In this document: piece after piece, positions 32,584-43,649 of the stretch
Layout of the letters: every line of letters begins with the position of its first letter
Numbering within the stretch: position 1 is the stretch's first letter
Origin: Erwinia_E haradaeae_C
GTDB taxonomy: Bacteria > Pseudomonadota > Gammaproteobacteria > Enterobacterales > Enterobacteriaceae
Direction: 5' to 3'
NCBI RefSeq assembly: GCF_900698995.1
Contig: NZ_LR217735.1
Coordinates: forward strand, 682,001 to 746,000
Length of the DNA: 64,000 bases
Translations under genes and position numbers: made by a program
The notes under the pieces: model-generated
Database searches by the model: none
Told to the model about the DNA's origin: nothing
The model's input: only the letters and a program-made list of their open reading frames with translations

Positions 32584-33860
32584 TACAGCGAGCTTCTGTC
32601 TTATTGAAATAATTAATGAGAAATTGGCAAACTGCGACGCCTAGTTATAAAAATTTTTTTTCATATACAGCGCAGTCCATTAAAAGCATCGAGCTATAAA
32701 ACTAATCTAAATTATAGTTTATTTCTATTGCATGAATATATATCTGAAGTATTTTCAAGAACATTAATAATATTTAATCATAAATGATTTAACCTACATA
32801 ACATCATCTATCTCATGAAACGATAATATATCAAAATTTTAATCAGTATAAACATACACATTCTAGATCTATTTTTGTACACACTCACTAAAAAAATTTT
32901 CTTTTCTATTATATACTTATTATATATTTTATATTAATTTGCTATAAAATGACTATATGACTAAAATATAAAGCATATTTTTTCTACAATGTTGTTAATC
33001 TATAAAAGTACACTGATATTATACACTGGAATTAATAAAATTTTATGATATCTTCTATTGATCAAGTTTTAAAAAATCATTAACACTACACATACTGTTA
33101 TGCTTAAATCAAGTACATATATCGTACTCTAATCTAAGAATACTCTAGCACATACAGAGGGTTTATGTCATACGTTGCATCTATTTTTATAGTAGATATA
33201 TTTTACTAATATGTATTGCATAACTATTAAATCTGTCATGTATGCTTAAAGATCTGGATCTTATCTCCCGCAGGAGATATCATAAATAAAATGGTGTATA
33301 TATTTACATAAATACTCTCGCATTGTTTAATAATAGAAAAATTTGAAAAATTTCCGTTACAGATAATTTAACCAATAGCAGACTTTATATGTTTAAGTGC
33401 AGTAAAAGTTCAGAAAAGTATTGATAAATAAATATCTAAACAAATATTACGAGATTACCTAAATAAAACTAAAGAGGGATAGTATTTTTTATCTTTTGTT
33501 AAAATTATCTGAACTAAGATTTATATTGTTATAACCTAAAAACATATGCTTAAAGTATTAACTAATTTATAAAATATTTTTTGAAAAACTATAACCACTT
33601 AATTATGATCATTAACTAACGACCCAATAAACTCAGTCATAAGACAATATGATAAATTTATACTGTAACATAAGATAATTCCGAAATATATTGCATGATC
33701 ACATCATACATACTCAACAGTTACATATTATTTATAGTAAAACTAGTTGTCCTAACTATCAAGATCAGTTGTCTTTTTTGGAAATATTCAATAACATCAC
33801 CTCGGCGCATGAAATACATCATGCTTTATTATAAAAATTGCTCTTAATAGGAGGTAAATT
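32584..33860. other. 1.3-kb divergent gap
   Basis: Spacer between divergent pssA and gshA, AT-rich, with no gene. A small hairpin with stem TATCTCC/GGAGATA lies near 33267-33285, and another (GCATGA/TCATGC) near 33808-33825 just before gshA. Confidence 0.6.
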
Positions 33861-35426
33861 GTGATCCCGGATGTATCGCAAGCTCTTTCTTGGTTGGAAT
33901 CTCATCCTGATTCTATCAAAGGGATAAGAAGAGGTATTGAGAGAGAAACTCTACGTGTAAACCCTAATGGATTACTTGCTACCACTCCACACCCTAGATG
34001 TTTTGGATCACCGCTAACTCATAAATGGATTACTACAGATTTTGCAGAATCGCTTCTGGAATTAATCACACCAGCTGATGATGATATTGATCATTTATTA
34101 GCATTTCTTAGCGATCTTCATCGTCATACATCTAGAAACCTAGGAAAAGAGCTTATGTGGCCAATGAGCATGCCATGTAAAATACATCCAAACCAAAAAA
34201 TACAACTTGCGCAATATGGATCTTCATCTCTCGGTCAAATGAAAACGCAGTATCGACAAGGATTAAAAAATCGCTATGGCGCGTTAATGCAAATTATTGC
34301 AGGGGTGCATTATAATTTTTCACTACCGTTATCTTTTTGGAAATCATGGGCAGATTTATATGACGAAAGATGTGAAAAAGAAATAATTTCCGCAGGTTAC
34401 TTACAAATGATCCGCAACTATTATCGCCTTGGGTGGGTAATTCCCTATCTTTTTGGTGCATCGCCAGCTATTTGCTCTTCGTTTATGCAAGGTCAAACCA
34501 GTACGCTGCCGTTTGAGTATAGTGAAAATGGAATGCTTTTTTTACCTTATGCAACCTCATTACGCCTAAGTGAAATAGGTTATCTGAATAGATCTCAGAA
34601 CGCTGTAGATATTACCTTCAACAATCTTGAAGATTATGTTTCTAGCTTAAAAAAAGCGACGCAAACTCCATCAAAGAGATTTGTTATGATGGGAGTAAAG
34701 GATAAAGAAGAAAATCGAATACAGTTAAATACGAACATTCTACAGATTGAAGATGAACTTTATATACCCATACGGCCTAAGCGAGTCACACGATGCGGAG
34801 AAGCTCAATCTGATGCGTTAAAACTCAGGGGGATTGAATATGTAGAAGTTCGCGCATTAGATATTAACCCATTTTCACCTATTGGTATCACATCTGAACA
34901 AATACGTTTTTTAGATATGTTTTTAATCTGGTGCGCAATTGCTGAGGCTCCCAATATAGATAGTTTTGGGTTACTGAATACACGTAAAAATTGGGATTTA
35001 ATTATTACTGAAGGCCGTAAATGTGGGCAAACTATCAACATTGATTGTCAAAAAACTCAGCATTTAGTCTCTGAAATAGGAAAAAATCTTTTGTATGATT
35101 TAAATCGAATAGGAAAAATACTAGACAATTTCAATAAATATCCTAACTATCAAAAAGTTTGTCAAAATCTACAAAAATTTTTTGACAATCCTAATTTAAC
35201 CTATTCCGGTCGTTTATTACCAATATTAAAATCTAATGGTATTAAAAATACCGGCCTTTCTTTAGCTTTGCAATATAAAGAAAAGTTCAATCGTGAGTCT
35301 CTAGAAGTGCTAAAAACTCATAGCTTTATTAATGAAGCAAAAAAATCTAAAATTAACCAAGAAAAACTTGAAGCTACTGATACAAAAATTCAAAAATTAG
35401 ATACCATATATACTATATATAATTAA
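33861..35426 (+). CDS. gshA: Glutamate--cysteine ligase
   Basis: First and rate-limiting enzyme of glutathione synthesis. It is 521 aa, against 518 in E. coli, and similar from the first residue (MIPDVSQALSWLESHP). RRGIERETLRVNPNG and HKWITTDFAESLLELITP are conserved. GTG is the start, behind a perfect AGGAGG; the E. coli gene also uses a non-ATG start. The last 40 residues are lysine-rich and drift from the family. CysK could supply its cysteine. The luxS that follows gshA in E. coli is missing. Confidence 0.96.
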   Translation: MIPDVSQALSWLESHPDSIKGIRRGIERETLRVNPNGLLATTPHPRCFGSPLTHKWITTDFAESLLELITPADDDIDHLLAFLSDLHRHTSRNLGKELMWPMSMPCKIHPNQKIQLAQYGSSSLGQMKTQYRQGLKNRYGALMQIIAGVHYNFSLPLSFWKSWADLYDERCEKEIISAGYLQMIRNYYRLGWVIPYLFGASPAICSSFMQGQTSTLPFEYSENGMLFLPYATSLRLSEIGYLNRSQNAVDITFNNLEDYVSSLKKATQTPSKRFVMMGVKDKEENRIQLNTNILQIEDELYIPIRPKRVTRCGEAQSDALKLRGIEYVEVRALDINPFSPIGITSEQIRFLDMFLIWCAIAEAPNIDSFGLLNTRKNWDLIITEGRKCGQTINIDCQKTQHLVSEIGKNLLYDLNRIGKILDNFNKYPNYQKVCQNLQKFFDNPNLTYSGRLLPILKSNGIKNTGLSLALQYKEKFNRESLEVLKTHSFINEAKKSKINQEKLEATDTKIQKLDTIYTIYN

Positions 35427-36240
35427 TATTATGTTTAAATTCAAATATTATTTTTTCTAATATCCATATATAAATCTAATTATATAAATATAATTCATAT
35501 CTATAATAATGAGATTAATCATATTTAATCTATGTATTATTATACATGAACAATATAGCTTAATAAAAAAAGTAGCTTTTTTTCTTTAATACTTATGACT
35601 TCTTTTAGATTAATTAACAGAGTAGATAAAAAATCACTATAAATATAACATATTAATGTTAAAAAAAATCAATCCTGATATTGCTCATTCTAACAAACAA
35701 ATTATTTTATATGTTCTTTATGTAAATAAATTGAAATTTAGGTTTTATCTACCGTCTTCTCATACATTCATGACACTATTTCTGAAACTCAGAAAATATT
35801 ACTTATTGTGATAGTTATCAGATAACTTGACATAAAATAATAAAAATATTTAAAACATATTTTTAATATAAAATATTAAAAATATTAAAGATAAAAAATG
35901 AGGTATTATATAAAAATACATAACAAAATTATATCTTATAGAGATTCATATAATAGTTTTTTTAAAATTCTTAACAAAGTATCTTTTGATAGATTTTATA
36001 ATGTATCAAATCAATTTTCTCTCAATATTATTCAAAAGAAATCTATAATTATATTATTACAATTAGTCTAAGAAAATAATAAAAATATTATGACATACTT
36101 TTATATAAAATAAAAAATATATATCAATTAAAAACAATTTTTATGAATTATCTTTAAATATATAATTTATTAATAAGTTATATAAACATATATTGATAAT
36201 ATCACCAATAATAATTTTAGATATAAATAATCAGCTATGT
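35427..36240. other. Gene-free gap
   Basis: About 810 bp between gshA and the 3' end of the 4.5S RNA gene, very AT-rich, with no gene seen. Confidence 0.65.
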
Positions 36241-36352
36241 TGGTGGGAACCATGCTAGCTGTATTCAGCACATGCATTATCTGTTACGGCTGCTTCCTTC
36301 CGAACCTGACCGAGTTGGCAAACTAGCATTGCAGATGACTAACAAAGTCCCC
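36241..36352 (-). ncRNA. ffs: 4.5S RNA (signal recognition particle RNA)
   Basis: About 112-nt RNA that with Ffh forms the bacterial signal recognition particle. The minus strand contains the diagnostic SRP helix-8 core GGTCAGGTTCGGAAGGAAGC, with the GGAA tetraloop and asymmetric loop. The ends GGGGACTTTGTTAG and GGTTCCCACCA can pair into the long single-hairpin form, as in E. coli. The 5' and 3' limits are estimated from that pairing. Confidence 0.93.
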
Positions 36353-39300
36353 TTAGTAACATACTTATTGTATAATAAAAACATTATCTATTATTCTTAT
36401 GTATAATACAAGCATTATATTAGAATATAGAGTATTATTTATAATAACATATGATGATTTACCTTTCTTCTAATAGTTAGTAGACAATATATTGAATATT
36501 TTCATTGTCATATATAATGTATGATAAAAGAGAATTTTTAACTAAAATCACAAGTATATTTATTATTACAAGATATATTTTATAAATTTTTTGCAATGAT
36601 CACAAAGAGAACACAAGAAACATTACTTTATTAAAAAACATCTCAATATAATAATTACGATTGACTCAATAGAAAAAAGATATAAAAATAATTAATAGTT
36701 TAATTATTTCTATTTAATACATTAAGTAAAATTCAATTCTGTTAGATTCGTTATACATGTTTAGACTGAAACTTAATATTTAGCATCCTGTACTTAACTC
36801 CGACATAAATCTTACAGATCAAAATAATATCATGCAATCAATCAGTGCTTCTAAAGTAGAAGAAACATTAAGATTCTTGATTTTCCTAGAGATTTTTTTG
36901 ATAAAACGAAAAAATACTACTATGATGTTAATTAGAAGACAGTCACAACACTCTATGAAGCGCCACGTTATTAATGAATAAAATTTTTATATAATGATAA
37001 TGACTCTCACCTATGAATATTTTTTAATTAATAATTTTAAATCTATCTGAATAAAAGGTATTGGAATTATATTCCATAATAAATGAAATTTATTTTTTTA
37101 TATAAAGTTAAAATTATTAGTAATAAAAACGTATAGAGATTACTCTTAGTATGCTAATAATAAAGAGATCATACTTTTTATAAATTTTATACTATATAAG
37201 CACAGTAAATACATATATAAATCTAACGGTCATTATATTTTAGATTCTTATAATATCTTCTGTATGCCATTCTATTTTTAAATTAAAATAACATATTATA
37301 TATAGAATCTATTTACTCTATACAAAATAAATATAACTCACCCTGCATATTATCAGTAAAATACTATTTCAAATACAGTGAAAATACTTTATCCATTATA
37401 CTCAAAAATAAATTTTACAATAAATAAACATTGCACAAAATGGTCATTCTGGGATAATTTTCTTTCAAAAAACTCAACTTACTAAACTGATTGTGTATAC
37501 GTAAAAATCTTTTATCTATTAGATTAATATAAATTATATATATTTTTATATAAACATATATTTTCTATATCATAGTTTAAACCATGATAAATAAACAATA
37601 TTAAAGAACCTTTATTCAAGACAAAATGACATTTTGCCATAAATGATGCTAACCATAATTTAAAAGATCTAATATTTGATATATAAACTCTTAATCTTTT
37701 TACATTGCATATTATAATTTCTATATTTTATATTAATATTTAAACTTCTATCTATAAATATAAGAAATAATTATTATTATGAAGTATCATGATAATTATA
37801 CAACTTATATAATATAAAATATATATTTATCAATTACAATCTTTACTATCTGCTTTTGAAAGTTTTAATTTAAAATAAAATATTTAATTATTATTTTGAA
37901 TAGACAATATCGAAAATAAATTTATTTTTTATCATATTAGTATATCTTACCGAATTTTTTATTTTGTATTTAATTAATCAACCCCCCCTGCAGTGAGTTA
38001 ATAAAAGATACTAATTAATTATACTAACCTTCATCAATCTAATAATTACTTAGCTTTTAAGTTATAAAAAATCTCAACACAAGCTATTAAGGCTGTATAC
38101 ATCAAAAATTAGTGCATGTACATTGTGTCATCTAATATTCTATAAAAAAATTATCTTAGTTATTTAAACCATAACTACAATCGTTATTGATGATCTTTAA
38201 AATATCAACAGATTTATTTCTATCAATATATTAGTCATTCAGTGCATTTTTAGATTATTCTTTACGCCTTATCCTTCTATCCTTTTATTCTTTAAGGCGA
38301 CTAGCAATCATTTATTATCATTAAATAAAGGCATCTAATATTACTCGTAATTATTTATATGATATTTTGTAAACTAATTCCATTATGATTTTTTAAATAA
38401 CAAACCCTGTAAGCATTTTACATTATATTAAGCTTTAGCTAACAAACTATAAAACACACAATTAATACACGATAAAATAATTCCACTAACTAAAGGCTTT
38501 CACAAACAACACTAAGACTGCTTAAATTGACAATATTAAAAAATACCACACCCTATAAAATAAGTAAAAATTATTACTGAATTAGCATAAGATCCTCTCA
38601 TCATAGATAAAGCCAAAGATTGTAAAAATAACCTTAAGAATAATAATATCATAAGAAAACTATCCTATTATTTAAAATAATCAGGTACATTGTAAAAAAA
38701 TTAACATAATAATTACATATAATGATCTTTTATCTGAAACTAACAGTCAATGTGCTACTGTTTATAGAATAAACGAATAATATTTTAGCGTTATAATACA
38801 CGCTCTTATAACCTAAAGCATAAATTTTATTATATTATGTTATAAAATCATTCACTATGATTATTTTATACACAACATATTAGAACGATTAAATGCATAA
38901 AATTAATACTACCATTAATATTGTTACATGTAGTTCAATGCACGTAACGCTTATATAGAATTACAATTTACAGGAATTACTGAGCCCTAATGATAAATGA
39001 TAAAATAGAAAGCCTCCGCTGGAGTATAAAATACAGATTCTCTAATATACGCAATTTTAACTCTACCAAAATAATCAGATTCTGTCCGATAATAGATATT
39101 TTTTTATACAAGTCTGCACCTAATGCTGTTTAAACTAAGAAAAAATCCTTCTAATATATAACTCTTGATATTTTAGTGATTGAATATATAAATATTTTAT
39201 ATATTGGTTTACTCTAGTTAGGAGATATTCTTCTAATCTCTATTAGCTATTATTCTGATACCTGCAAATAAAGAAGTATAGATCACTATTTTTTCTAAAA

Positions 39301-39692
39301 CAGATCTTTTAACGATATATAAATACGCATAACTACTACTACCAAGTCAGGAAATTACTATACAATCATCAGTCATGGTAAGAACTAATAGAGCTCTACA
39401 TGTGCACAAAATATAAAACTCTTACCGCTTTTATATATCGTCATAAAGTATGTAATTATTCATATAGTAACTCTAACAGAGTTCTTATAATCTCTATTAT
39501 CACGTATATCAAAACTTGATAGCTTAAAAGCTTGCAGCAAAAACTCTTTAATATATATAAACCATCACATGACATAATTTTAAAAAACTTTAACCAGTAT
39601 TTATCAGACACTATAATTATCCCTGATACGAGCCTCCCCTTTTTATCTGGTCCAGATTTCTATAACAAGTTAAATATGCATCTGTACACAGG
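36353..39692. other. 3.3-kb gene desert
   Basis: Spacer between ffs and clsA with no recognisable gene. Features: the ffs promoter, a C7 run at about 37982-37988 that is unusual in this AT-rich DNA, a 7-bp hairpin CGCCTTA/TAAGGCG at 38265-38299, and a 47-codon ATG frame near 38990-39133 (starting MINDKIESLRWSIKYRF) that is less AT-rich than its surroundings. I cannot assign it; it may be a relic. Confidence 0.6.
36383..36411 (-). promoter_or_regulatory. Probable promoter of ffs
   Basis: Minus-strand -35 TTGTAT (36406-36411) and -10 GATAAT (36383-36388), 17 bp apart. It would start about 24 nt before the mature RNA. The E. coli 4.5S precursor has a leader of about that length removed by RNase P, which supports the call. 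Confidence 0.5.
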
Positions 39693-41165
39693 ATGATTAA
39701 TGTGATTAAAACTTTTTATACCACAATAAGCTGGTTACTAATATTTGGCTACTGGTTATTAATAGCCGTCATCACTTGTCGCATTTTAATTAAACGCCGA
39801 TCAGTGCCATCTGCGATGACTTGGTTGCTAATTATTTATATTTTACCTCTTCTAGGAATTATTACCTACCTGTCTCTAGGAGAGTTACATTTAGGTCAAT
39901 GCCGAGCTCAACGAGCGCGTAGAATGTGGCCTTTTATGACAGTCTGGTTTAAGACCTTACAGTCTTCTCCAAGCCTTTATCCTACAAAGAACAGTGAGAT
40001 CGCTCAACCACTATTTGAACTTTGTGAGAATCGACAAGGAATTTCTGGAATCCAAGGAAACCAACTTCAGCTCATAACTAGTAGTTATGATACATTACGC
40101 GCATTGATTCACGATGTGCGCAAGGCATCTCATAATATTGAAATGGTATTTTATATTTGGCAGCCTGGTGGACAGGCTGATGAAGTTGCAGAAGCGCTCA
40201 TCTCCTCTGCGCAACGCGGTGTATACTGCCGCCTTTTACTTGATTCTGCTGGTAGTGTAGAATTTTTTCGAACGGTTTGGCCAAATCGAATGCGCAATGC
40301 TGGAATAGATGTAGTAGAGGCGTTACCAGTAAGTTTACTTCGAATTTTTTTTAGACGTATGGATTTACGGCAACATCGTAAAATGGTCCTAATTGATAAT
40401 TATATTGCTTATACTGGTAGTATGAATTTAGTAGACCCGAGATTTTTTAAAAAACACACAAGAATTGGTCAATGGATAGATTTAATGGCGCGTATGGAAG
40501 GCCCAATCGCCACTACTATGGGGATTATTTATTCTGGCGATTGGGAAATTGAAACTGGAAAACGAATTTTACCAATAAAACCAGATAATAATGTTATGTT
40601 TTTTGAGAAAAAAAATGATCATACTATTTTAGTAATTGCATCAGGTCCAGGTTTTCCAGAGAATATGATTCATCAAGCAATATTAACCGCGATTTTTTCA
40701 GCACGTAGAAAATTAATAATTACCACTCCCTATCTAATTCCAAGTGATGATCTATTACATGCTATCTGTATCGCTTCCTACCGTGGTGTTGATGTCAGTA
40801 TTATTATTCCGCTTCATAATGATTCGTTACTAGTACGTTGGGCTAGTAGAGCATTTTTTAGTGAATTACTTGAGTCTGGAGTAAAAATCTATCAATTCGA
40901 AGGCGGGCTTTTGCATAGCAAAAGCATTCTTGTTGATGAACAACTCAGTCTGATTGGTACAGTAAATCTTGATATGAGAAGTTTATGGCTGAACTTTGAG
41001 ATCACCTTGGTCATTGATAATCATCAATTTGGGAAAGACCTGGCGCATGTCCAAGAAAATTATATCTCTCAATCTCGCTTAATAGATATAAACTGTTGGG
41101 TTCAGCGTTCTTACTGGCAACGTATTTTAGAGCGGTTATTCTACTTCTTTAGTCCACTACTATAA
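39693..41165 (+). CDS. clsA: Cardiolipin synthase A
   Basis: Inner-membrane phospholipase-D-family enzyme that condenses two phosphatidylglycerols into cardiolipin. It is 490 aa, against 486 in E. coli. Two N-terminal membrane spans (about residues 10-30 and 40-62) are followed by two HxKxxxxD motifs: HRKMVLIDN (near 229) and HSKSILVDE (near 408). The C-terminus RLFYFFSPLL is identical to the E. coli end. PgsA in this window feeds it. A weak AGG precedes the ATG. Confidence 0.96.
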   Translation: MINVIKTFYTTISWLLIFGYWLLIAVITCRILIKRRSVPSAMTWLLIIYILPLLGIITYLSLGELHLGQCRAQRARRMWPFMTVWFKTLQSSPSLYPTKNSEIAQPLFELCENRQGISGIQGNQLQLITSSYDTLRALIHDVRKASHNIEMVFYIWQPGGQADEVAEALISSAQRGVYCRLLLDSAGSVEFFRTVWPNRMRNAGIDVVEALPVSLLRIFFRRMDLRQHRKMVLIDNYIAYTGSMNLVDPRFFKKHTRIGQWIDLMARMEGPIATTMGIIYSGDWEIETGKRILPIKPDNNVMFFEKKNDHTILVIASGPGFPENMIHQAILTAIFSARRKLIITTPYLIPSDDLLHAICIASYRGVDVSIIIPLHNDSLLVRWASRAFFSELLESGVKIYQFEGGLLHSKSILVDEQLSLIGTVNLDMRSLWLNFEITLVIDNHQFGKDLAHVQENYISQSRLIDINCWVQRSYWQRILERLFYFFSPLL

Positions 41166-41184
41166 ATCAATAATTATAGTAGTG
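41155..41184 (+). terminator. Hairpin at the clsA stop
   Basis: Ten-bp perfect stem CACTACTATA/TATAGTAGTG with a 10-nt loop, overlapping the clsA stop codon. It is followed by TAAAATCG rather than a T-run, so it is a weak terminator or an mRNA-protecting hairpin. Confidence 0.4.
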
Positions 41185-42083
41185 TAAAATCGTATAATTA
41201 TTAGGGATAATAATCATGTTCTGATGATATTACTAATATTTAGAAAGTAATATATTCTAGATAAGCCGCTACTTACTGATAGCTTTATATGTACTTTTCT
41301 ACTAAAATTTTAAAAATATTATGACTAATATTCGATGTTAACAGTATTTTTTTTTACAATTCAGAAAATTTTACTACAGAGCTCAAGTAAACTAATAAAA
41401 ACCTAAAAATAATATAATATTCAAAATATATCACAGAATTTTAGAAAAATAAAATATCAAAGATACGATTAACTGAATCACGAATATAATATTTATTATC
41501 AAATAGTCACTATATTAAAGCCATTATCTAATAATCATATTAATGTTTAATAAGTCACTAAGTAATATTATTACAAATTTATGATTGAACTTTATCAACT
41601 GAACACAAACTGACTGTATATCACCTAATTCTAATGTAAAATAGAATCTAAGGTGCTTTTGTATAAATTCTTAAATTTTAATACATATTATATTATTTAT
41701 TAACTTATATAAATTATGATTATTATCGTTGATATTGTATAAAATATTGAATATAGAATATTTCTATATTACGAGTTATGAATATATTTTTTATTATAAT
41801 TATATATAATAATTAAATAGTGCATTTAATAAAATACTCAATAATATGCATACCTATTATGTCATAACTCACTAAGAACCATCTAAGTCTATACTGTATA
41901 TTAGAAATATACATAAATCATTTCTATGATTCTAATCTTATCAATTTTTTTCTAACATTTTATTGATCCATATCAATTTCTTATACATAAAACATTTTAA
42001 CTTACATATATAGTATATAAATAAAAAGATCTAATTTTAGCGAAGAACGAAAATATAAGAAGCAATAAATAAAGCATTTTTAC
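41166..42083. other. Gene-free gap
   Basis: About 920 bp between the converging clsA and ssb, AT-rich. No gene seen. Confidence 0.65.
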
Positions 42084-42560
42084 TTAAAAAGGAATATCAT
42101 CTTCGAAATCAACTATCGATTCAGCATGAGATGAGGTATTATCTAGTTGGGAAGGTTTTTGCGCAGAACGAGAGAGCTGGACTTCATTATTTAATGTATG
42201 ATTTCCCTGTATACGCCCACCAAGCATCTGCATAGTTCCACCCACATTCACTACCACTTCGGTAGTGTATTTTTCAATTCCAGCTTGATCAGTCCATTTT
42301 CGTGTCTGAAGAGATCCTTCAATATATATTTGGGAGCCTTTACGAAGATATTCACAGGCTACTTCAGCAAGTTTTCCAAAAAGAACTACGCGGTGCCATT
42401 CGGTTTTTTCTTTTGTTTCTCCAGTCTGTTTATCACGCCAGCTTTCAGAAGTAGCTATAGCTATATTAGTAACAGCACTACCATTAGGTATATATCGTAT
42501 TTCCGGATCCCGTCCCAAATTGCCAACTAAAATGACTTTATTAACACCTCTGCTAGCCAT
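42084..42560 (-). CDS. ssb: Single-stranded DNA-binding protein
   Basis: Coats single-stranded DNA in replication and repair and recruits partners through its tail. It is 158 aa, against 178 in E. coli. The OB fold (residues about 1-112) is well conserved from MASRGVNKVILVGNLGRDPE. The shortening is in the disordered linker, and the acidic partner-binding tip DFEDDIPF is intact. GGAGGTAATGGT before the ATG is a strong ribosome binding site. In E. coli ssb is divergent from uvrA; uvrA is not seen beside it here. Confidence 0.96.
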   Translation of the reverse strand: MASRGVNKVILVGNLGRDPEIRYIPNGSAVTNIAIATSESWRDKQTGETKEKTEWHRVVLFGKLAEVACEYLRKGSQIYIEGSLQTRKWTDQAGIEKYTTEVVVNVGGTMQMLGGRIQGNHTLNNEVQLSRSAQKPSQLDNTSSHAESIVDFEDDIPF

Positions 42561-43649
42561 ACCATTACCTCCAATAAATAATAATTTTAATAATTAATCT
42601 GGATATTACGCATAAACTCTAAATCTTTTTATCTATTGTTTCTTAGTGTTTTTAATAACATCAAATAAAAGTTTGATAAAAATAAATACGATATGCAAAA
42701 CATATATTACTACATCTCCTATTTGCATCTAATGACTAGATGTATTATTTAGTCATCATGCAAAGTCAAAGATATCTTAAGTACTATAAATACAACCTAT
42801 ATTTTAAAAATCTGCAACATAAAAGTACTAATTAGCACTATACTCAATTCATTTGAGCTAACTACAAAAATCATATATGCTTTACTTTTATGCTTAAATA
42901 TAATGGTGAATTCTATGATTGATTCACTAACTTAGTTTATTGATTAAGTTAAAGTATTTATTGCTAAATCACTGTAAACTAATGTACTCAAAGTACAGTT
43001 TTTAAAATTATTGCAAAAATCACTGAATATGTTTAAAAAACATTATTTTCTGAAAACATGTGTTGATAAAATAATTAATAAAATAAAATAACAGAGCAAT
43101 GCTCTTTAGGTATCTTTACATGTATGATAGATTACGTATATATATGAAATTACTTAATTTTTTGATTAAATTTATTTAATTTTCTTATTCAAATAAAAAT
43201 ATTAATCTTATTCTATATCTTTAAGACACTTTCGACTTAGCAAAAGATTACTTCTTAAAATATTAAACTTCATATCTAAAAACTAATATTTTTCATTACT
43301 TATTCTCAACTGCAAGACTTACATCAATATTATATTTATATAATAGGTATATTTACATATAAATCTTATTATAGATGTTCTCAATGATATTCGTAAAGAG
43401 AGAATATAATATAACTAACAGCAAAGCACATAATATATGAAATCCAACTTCAAAACACTCATAGTTTTATTTAATGACGCTAAAAACTCACTTTTAGAAA
43501 AAATAGTACAATTTAGTATAATTTTTATATAATTAAAAATTACCTTTTATAATTATGTGATAATAAACTAAATAATGAGCTAACTATCACTATACTAATA
43601 TTATGTAAGAGTTAATTAAATAGCTATTCTTAATTTATATTATCTAATT
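42561..43649. other. 1.1-kb gene-free gap
   Basis: Spacer upstream of ssb and downstream of typA. AT-rich, with no uvrA or other gene readable. Confidence 0.65.
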
